Of a stretch of DNA of 21,735 nt, positions 17,198 through 21,735 are shown one piece after another. The notes beneath the pieces are model-generated. The model saw nothing but the letters and a program-made list of their open reading frames with translations, did not search any database and was not told the origin of the DNA. How positions within the stretch are numbered: position 1 is the first letter of the stretch; every line of letters begins with the position of its first letter. Both the position numbers and the translations under genes were made by a program. The stretch spans positions 1 through 21,735 of the forward strand of contig JBNGIQ010006614.1 in assembly GCA_049999765.1 (NCBI GenBank), in the 5' to 3' direction. This DNA is from Phaeoceros laevis (lineage: Eukaryota > Anthocerotophyta > Anthocerotopsida > Notothyladales).

Positions 17198-18043
17198 GAG
17201 ACTTTATATGAATTGAAGTGTGGCCAGCAAGGCCGGCGCACCCATTCTCCGTGTTCTCATACCTAAAGCGTGCATTACTAAACTAGCAGACAGCTCTTTC
17301 CTACAGGAGGGCAGGAAACTTGAAATTCTTGTTGAGGATTTTAGGGATTTGGTGGGTTTTTGTATGCTTTTGTATGTTTGTCGTGAGGTTACGGTAAGTC
17401 CACTATACGCACCTTTTTCTGTTGTACTAGATCAGCTAAGCAAATTCAGGAACTGACCGTGATTTTGTGCTAGGAGACATGTTGCCGGCCCAATTTAAGC
17501 CAAGTATAAACGTCCAGGTTTGGGAGAGCTGCGCACTAAGTTGCGGGCCAACTGTCAAGCTTGCATGAGTGCGATTGATGTAATGTGTGGGCACAGGCAC
17601 GATAGGAAGTATGTAGGATGCTAGATTGGCGCACATCGGGTGTATAAGCTGTCCAGTCGGCAGATACTAGTAAAAGCGAATACTAAGTAGGTTTGCATGT
17701 GGTATGGTTGCTAGCATAGTATGTAGTCGATGATATATAGCCTCGATGCATTGTTGCATGACACCATTATCACCCCTAAGAAACTTGTTAGCAACTCTTG
17801 AACGAACCCGGTTCAAACCTTTGTCCAAAAAGGGTTGAGGCTCATAAGTGAATATTTTGTGAAACAAGTGCCAAGTGTTTTTTGCATGCATTATAGCGCT
17901 TTTCAAGCTGTATCATATGCATGTGGTAAAAAACTCAAGAAAGAAATTTAACCTCCTCAAAATGCAGCCCGCTCATATGCTTTGAGACTAACTACATCAC
18001 TTAACATGGTTACCATAGGCGGTTTGGGCAACAGGACCGGGCC

Positions 18044-18096
18044 GCCCTTCCCTGCTCCTTTTCCCAAAAGGGTCGGGAAAAGGGGTAGGGAAGGGC
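18044..18096. repeat. GC-rich hairpin, 22-bp arms, 9-nt loop
   Basis: The arm at 18044-18065 (GCCCTTCCCTGCTCC, then TTTTCCC) pairs with 18075-18096 at 20 of 22 positions, the other two being G-T type differences. The left arm is almost pure pyrimidine apart from two G residues. It could be a small fold-back element or a structured RNA source. Confidence 0.85.
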
Positions 18097-19090
18097 TTAC
18101 TAGGACCTTCACCACCTGATTTTAGGGCCCAGTGTACATATAGTGGTAAGTATTTGACCGGCCAGCTAGCTTTATATAACGCGCTGACATAATGGAACCA
18201 AGGAAGGTGCTAATTCAGGAAGTCTTTGAAAAATTCTAAGGCACCATGGTGATAGTAATCATGGTTGACTAGGTAGCAAATCAAGATTTTTTGTCATGTT
18301 TTTGTCAGCACATGGGGAGACGGGTCATTAACAACATACTAAAATATATACGATAATGGAGTTAGGAACTTGCTAACCACGCACCAAATTTGTGAGAAAC
18401 CCTGAAAGTGGGTGGTAGATATAATGGAGATAAAGAATAATTTTTATTATTTTATCACCTCCAAATGAGATAAAATAATTCTTCTACAAAGAGCATGATG
18501 AGGAGAATAAGTGATAATTTTGGTGTAAATTTTCTCAATCATTCATAGTGTTTTTTTGTTAAATTTGACCAAAATTATTCTTTGTACTAAAAACACTTTG
18601 GTCCACATATGGTAGTACACCCAATATAGGCTCCTTGTCGTTTTTGTGGGAAATGCAATTCACCCAGAAATCCAACTTCATAATTAAGTCACATGTTGTC
18701 AGACCTCTGTCGTTGTCAATTGTTCGCACATGATTCCCACATACCCACATTTTTTTGAACTCGAGCGCGTGCCTTGCTGGCCCCCCAACAACAGCTATAA
18801 CATCATGGCCAAATTTCTGCACTTCTTCACCCCGTTCCCTGGAGTCACTAAGGTAGATGTGGGTGATATGGGCCACCCTTACTTTACCCCCTTATAACTT
18901 TTGTATTTTTTAATGAACTTTTTTTTTTTATACACGTGGAGCTGAGGGTGGAGACATGTTCCACACTTACTTTAGGAACAATCCGTTGAATATTCTAGAT
19001 ACTATTAAAAAGAGAAGGGAAAGTTCAACAGTGTAGGGGATTTTGGCCATTGCTGGGGATTTATGCCAGTCTATATGGGTCAGGGCCAGT

Positions 19091-19172
19091 TGGGCCTATG
19101 CATGGGCCACTATTTGCATTGATGGGCGCCTTTTGTCTTGTATGTGGGCCAGCGTGTGCTCCCAATTGGGCT
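19091..19172 (+). promoter_or_regulatory. Cluster of four TGGGCY (site II) motifs
   Basis: TGGGCC or TGGGCT occurs at 19091, 19103, 19145 and 19167, with TGGGCG at 19123. TGGGCY site II elements are bound by TCP factors in promoters of plant growth and organelle genes and usually act in multiples. The cluster lies 220-300 bp before the ATG at 19395. Confidence 0.4.
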
Positions 19173-19303
19173 ACAATTTTAGGAATGGAGCTCACATCTT
19201 TATGGGCGCCACATGTCATGCGCTGACATGCTTTAGAAAATTACTTTACTATTTCCTTGGCTGCCTTTTTCCTCGTGGCCCCTATCTTGCGTGAATATTC
19301 CAC

Positions 19304-19362
19304 CACCCCTTTTCCTCTTTTCCTTCTCCCTCTCTTCTTTCCCCTCTCCCTCTCCTCTTTCC
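19304..19362 (+). promoter_or_regulatory. Pyrimidine patch, 59 bp with almost no purines
   Basis: After CCACC, nearly every base from 19304 to 19362 is C or T. Such Y patches are typical of plant core promoters and 5' leaders. It lies between the TGGGCY cluster and the first ATG (19395), which supports a + strand transcription start near here. Confidence 0.4.
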
Positions 19363-19394
19363 GATTTTGGTGTATGCTCTAGCGGCTAAGTGTC

Positions 19395-19559
19395 ATGGCG
19401 AAAGTCAAGCTTTGGGCATGGATTTTACGGCCTAGGGAGCTCATTTCTCCACCAATAAGGTTGCCCTATAGCTTGTTTGAAAGATATAATCTAGATTATC
19501 ATCCTCCTAAAATCTTGGGTCACCAATGTCAAAAGAACCATTGTTGTATCCGTTCTTAG
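19395..19559 (+). CDS. 54-codon open frame after the promoter-like region, unknown
   Basis: The first ATG downstream of the pyrimidine patch opens a 54-codon frame, MAKVKLWAWILRPREL..., closed by TAG at 19557-19559. It is basic, with Trp and Pro residues and two Cys near the end, and matches nothing I know. It could be a first exon spliced before its stop, an upstream ORF, or chance. Confidence 0.2.
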   Translation: MAKVKLWAWILRPRELISPPIRLPYSLFERYNLDYHPPKILGHQCQKNHCCIRS

Positions 19560-19743
19560 CATAGGATGGATTCCTCCAAATGTTTGCCTATGGCTTCATG
19601 TGTGAGCAACCATGGCTAGGTTAGGGAAAGGGAAGTTTTAGGTTCATCCATGCCCTCTTACATGGTTGGATTATTATTTTTTTGAAAATCTTTTTTTAAC
19701 TTGTCAAATACAATGCTTTTTCAACGTGACAACCTCCTCAAAA

Positions 19744-19767
19744 CATACACACACACACTCACACACT
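19744..19767 (+). repeat. CA-rich microsatellite
   Basis: Alternating CA with one T interruption (ACACACACACTCACACACT). A complementary GTGTGTGTG occurs at 19802, so the two could pair. Confidence 0.85.
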
Positions 19768-19832
19768 CTGTTCTTTGATGAGTGTGGGTGTATCTACAGC
19801 CTGTGTGTGTGATAAACGTCATGATTTTGCAG

Positions 19833-19964
19833 ATAGCAACGATTGACATGTTAACATGCCTTCATGTTGGCATAAAGTTGTTTTTGCATGATCATCAATG
19901 GACAGACATGACACTATGGACTCTGGAGGGACGGGATATGCCATCAGATGACATTACGGAGAAG
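19833..19964 (+). CDS. Exon-like segment, 44 codons, gene not identified
   Basis: The segment is bounded by a good acceptor (ATTTTGCAG) and a good donor (AAG/GTAAAG), is open in one frame throughout and is phase 0 at both ends. It reads IATIDMLTCLHVGIKLFL..., ending DMPSDDITEK. The last part faintly recalls the MPLDDITGK motif of the PLASTID MOVEMENT IMPAIRED 1 (C2-NT/EEIG1-like) family. That resemblance is short and could be chance. It would join in frame to the exon at 20921, perhaps through others in between that I could not identify. Confidence 0.3.
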
Positions 19965-20920
19965 GTAAAGAAAACTTGTCATTCGGTCTGTGGGGCATAT
20001 TTGTGTAAAAAACTGGTCATAGCTTTTTTTCACAACATTTGTTTGCAAGTACGTGCAATAAGACGGGATACAGGTATTGACAGCTCCTACATGGTTGTAT
20101 TAAGGATTCTAGTCCAGCTTGGTTTGCTGCCGACCAGACCTTTTTGCAACAAGTTGATTTTCTTGACTTTAGGTCCTCCTTGGTTGTAAGTGGAAACCTG
20201 GCAAACCGATTCGAAATGACAGTCTTTTGTAAGTCACAGTCAGTTCTTCTACATTTCCAAATCAAGAATTCGTGTTTGGGATATACTATACCGAGGTCTT
20301 TTGTAGTCTCTTTCAGTATTCTCTTGGCCTGATTGCTGAAACCAGCGTCCATTTGGCAGCTACGCTAATACTCCATGTATGAGATCCTTTTGCATCTGAT
20401 CTGCCCAGTACTTCTAAGCCATTTTGGAGGTTTTGCACCAATCGCAACTGTGGCATCCTACCTGCTAGACACTTGGTCCTGCTACAGCCTGGGGAACGCA
20501 GACCACGAGGCGCTTGCCCACCTCCCGATCCAGACTTCGCAGCTTGGTGGCAGGCCCCATAGAATCCTGTACATGGACATTTTAGCAGCATTAGTGCTTG
20601 CCTCAACAATATCTTGGCAGAAAAATATCCTAGCTATGTCTTGCTTGAGTGACATTCCTGGCAACATATTTTAGACATTGTTTTGCAAAGGAAGCGACTT
20701 GTCCTTGATACCAATCTGTCCTAACATCTCCTGCCAGGCCAAAACCATTGCATGCTGTCAGGTCCTCCTCGGAGGCAATGAACAGGGCAATGTCACTTTC
20801 TTTGGCATTGTGGCTGTATGTTTTGAACACACACTATGTATCAATTGAGGTCAGCTTGGTCCCCAACCTGCCTGTCTGCATGTCTGGCTAAACTGACATA
20901 TGAATACAATGTGCTGGCAG

Positions 20921-21526
20921 GAAGAGGCTACCTGGCACGCGGATCTCGTTGCCCTTGGGTACCCTGGCTTCGAGGGAGGAGTCACCCCATCTCCGGCAGT
21001 GCAGGCAGCGCTCTCGTCCATCACGGACATTGAATTTCATGAGCAAGTCATCCAATTTGACAAGACTGCTGCCGCAAATCGTACGCCCGATGGCAACCTG
21101 CCTATGTTGATGGACGTCCTGTCCCTAGACGATTGGCTGAAGCTTGCAAACACATGCCAAAATGACTTGCCTACCGGTTCGGAGAAACTCAAACGAGTAC
21201 AAGAGCTGCTGCCAGATATGCTCGTCAACGACCAAGAGGCTGTCGAAGAGGCCGAAGTTGCACGTGACGAGATCGCTAAAGCACTTGGTCTGAATGTTTA
21301 CAGCAGGGAACCTGCACCATGCTACAAGGAGGATGGAGAGTTCGCACACCCTCTGCTGAGCAAACGATTGCGGACATCAGAGTCCACCAAGAAAATTTTG
21401 GAAACCAGCAGAAACATAAAAGATGATCAGCATGCACTCCAGGAGCAATGCAGCGTGCCAACAACTCCCAACACTATCTCCGAATTAACGGTAATCACGT
21501 CGATTACCGTTTGGTGTACCGGATAA
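20921..21526 (+). CDS. Terminal exon-like frame, about 201 codons, unknown protein
   Basis: After an acceptor-like TGCTGGCAG (ending 20920) the frame reads EEATWHADLVALGYPGFEGG... to TAA at 21524-21526. In-frame TGA at 20894 lies upstream, so an exon start near 20921 is more likely than the ATG at 20900. The residue composition is ordinary and helical: LSLDDWLKL near 21120, then an acidic stretch DQEAVEEAEVARDEIAKALGL, a Lys/Arg/Ser part and a Thr/Ser-rich tail. LSLDDWLKL followed by a charged helix recalls LTLDEWMKLD of the PMI1 family, which in that family also follows the MPLDDITGK motif; this is a weak suggestion. A donor-like GTAATC at 21491 could end the exon earlier. Confidence 0.5.
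   Translation, partial: EEATWHADLVALGYPGFEGGVTPSPAVQAALSSITDIEFHEQVIQFDKTAAANRTPDGNLPMLMDVLSLDDWLKLANTCQNDLPTGSEKLKRVQELLPDMLVNDQEAVEEAEVARDEIAKALGLNVYSREPAPCYKEDGEFAHPLLSKRLRTSESTKKILETSRNIKDDQHALQEQCSVPTTPNTISELTVITSITVWCTG
21487..21511. repeat. Perfect 10-bp hairpin near the end of the last frame
   Basis: AACGGTAATC (21487-21496), loop ACGTC, then the exact complement GATTACCGTT (21502-21511). It overlaps the last codons of the 20921-21526 frame and the possible donor at 21491. Confidence 0.85.
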
Positions 21527-21551
21527 AACAGTAATGTTTTCTAAATACATG

Positions 21552-21658
21552 TATTCCGCCCATCTTGCATAATAGTAAAGATAAAATCCATCGTTTGTAC
21601 CTATAGTATTTTTAGAATCCTATATTCCGCCCATCTATCATGCTAGTAAGAAAAAAAA
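21552..21658 (+). repeat. Two copies of a 35-bp unit, period 71
   Basis: TATTCCGCCCATCTTGCAT (21552) and TATTCCGCCCATCTATCAT (21623) begin two copies that both continue through ATAGTAA/CTAGTAA into an A-rich end. Otherwise 21527-21735 is AT-rich and contains no gene that I can see. Confidence 0.8.
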
Positions 21659-21735
21659 ACCCCTCCCCGTTACACATGTGTCACACACTACTCACCAAAA
21701 CCCCGTTTGCCATGGGCACCTATGCAATTCTTTGA

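Larger units (their letters stand above)
16357..19080. other. Gene-poor interval between the BBD gene and the right-hand gene candidate
   Basis: No frame of more than about 105 codons and no recognised domain is present. A possible lone exon is bounded by CTTTCCTACAG (ending 17306) and a GTGGGT after 17351, reading EGRKLEILVEDFRDL, but nothing adjacent joins it. The rest consists of short tandem duplications (16739-17197), AT-rich sequence with weak inverted repeats (18430-18600) and a GC-rich hairpin (18044-18096). Confidence 0.5.

Noticed and set aside
17307-17351. Exon-like EGRKLEILVEDFRDL segment with good acceptor
   Set aside because: The phrase loosely recalls the LDILVENMGR part of beta-galactosidases, but no neighbouring exon in frame could be found, so a single 15-residue similarity is not enough.
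17790-17840. GGTTCAAACC, resembling a tRNA B box
   Set aside because: No acceptor stem, D arm or anticodon arm can be drawn around it.
18559-18876. Minus-strand frame of 105 codons with ordinary composition
   Set aside because: It lies in AT-rich, inverted-repeat-bearing DNA, and no domain, splice site pair or promoter supports it. It could be an old element remnant, but there is nothing to assign it to.
20161-20215. GGTCCTCCTTGGTTG, resembling a Tourist/hAT terminal repeat
   Set aside because: I found no matching inverted end or target duplication within the next kilobase. A similar GGTCCTCCTCGG at 20760 is in direct orientation.
20017-20352. Minus-strand 111-codon frame, Lys/Arg/Cys-rich
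   Set aside because: It has no recognisable domain and overlaps the intron region of the + strand gene candidate; no splice or promoter support.

Overview
The window looks like nuclear DNA of a green plant (streptophyte). The grounds are a Ty1/copia LTR retrotransposon of plant type, a multi-exon gene with consensus GT-AG introns for a BBD-type bifunctional nuclease (DUF151 plus UVR, a plant family), a Tourist-like miniature transposon, and plant-style promoter words (TGGGCY boxes, pyrimidine patch). Whether it is a seed plant, bryophyte, lycophyte or charophyte alga cannot be decided from the sequence.

Layout. 1-6061: a decayed copia element on the + strand. It runs from an open frame touching the left edge, through gag, protease, integrase, reverse transcriptase and RNase H, to a polypurine tract and a 243-bp 3' LTR. 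The 5' LTR lies outside the window. The coding part has two stops and about four frame changes, but the catalytic residues I looked for can still be read. A 160-codon antisense frame sits between pol and the 3' LTR. 6062-8080: minus-strand, Ser/Pro/His/Gln-rich open frames, possibly remains of a gene into which the retrotransposon inserted. 8081-10708: no convincing gene, but a perfect palindrome and several families of degenerate repeats.

10709-11974 (minus): an uninterrupted 421-codon gene whose product is an internal duplication, each half having an F-box-like helix block followed by a C2H2-type finger with identical spacing. It is transcribed away from the BBD gene (13632-16186, plus). 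The 1.66 kb between them holds a 386-bp PIF/Harbinger (Tourist-like) MITE with TAA target duplication and a 0.48-kb fold-back repeat that ends 114 bp before the BBD start codon.

13632-16186: BBD-like gene with ten coding exons that fit phase by phase, giving 338 codons plus stop. Its first intron carries a 155-bp tandem duplication and the region after its stop a 30-bp triplicate repeat. 16360-19080: gene-poor, with a run of short exact tandem duplications and hairpins. 19091-21526 (plus): TGGGCY boxes, a C/T-rich patch, a small ORF and two well-bounded exon-like segments that may belong to one further gene. It is not recognised with confidence; two short motifs faintly recall the PLASTID MOVEMENT IMPAIRED 1 family.

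The genes do not form an operon or an evident system. The most unusual items are the duplicated F-box/zinc-finger protein, the MITE with repeated terminal motifs, the fold-back repeat in the BBD upstream region, and the antisense frame in the retrotransposon.
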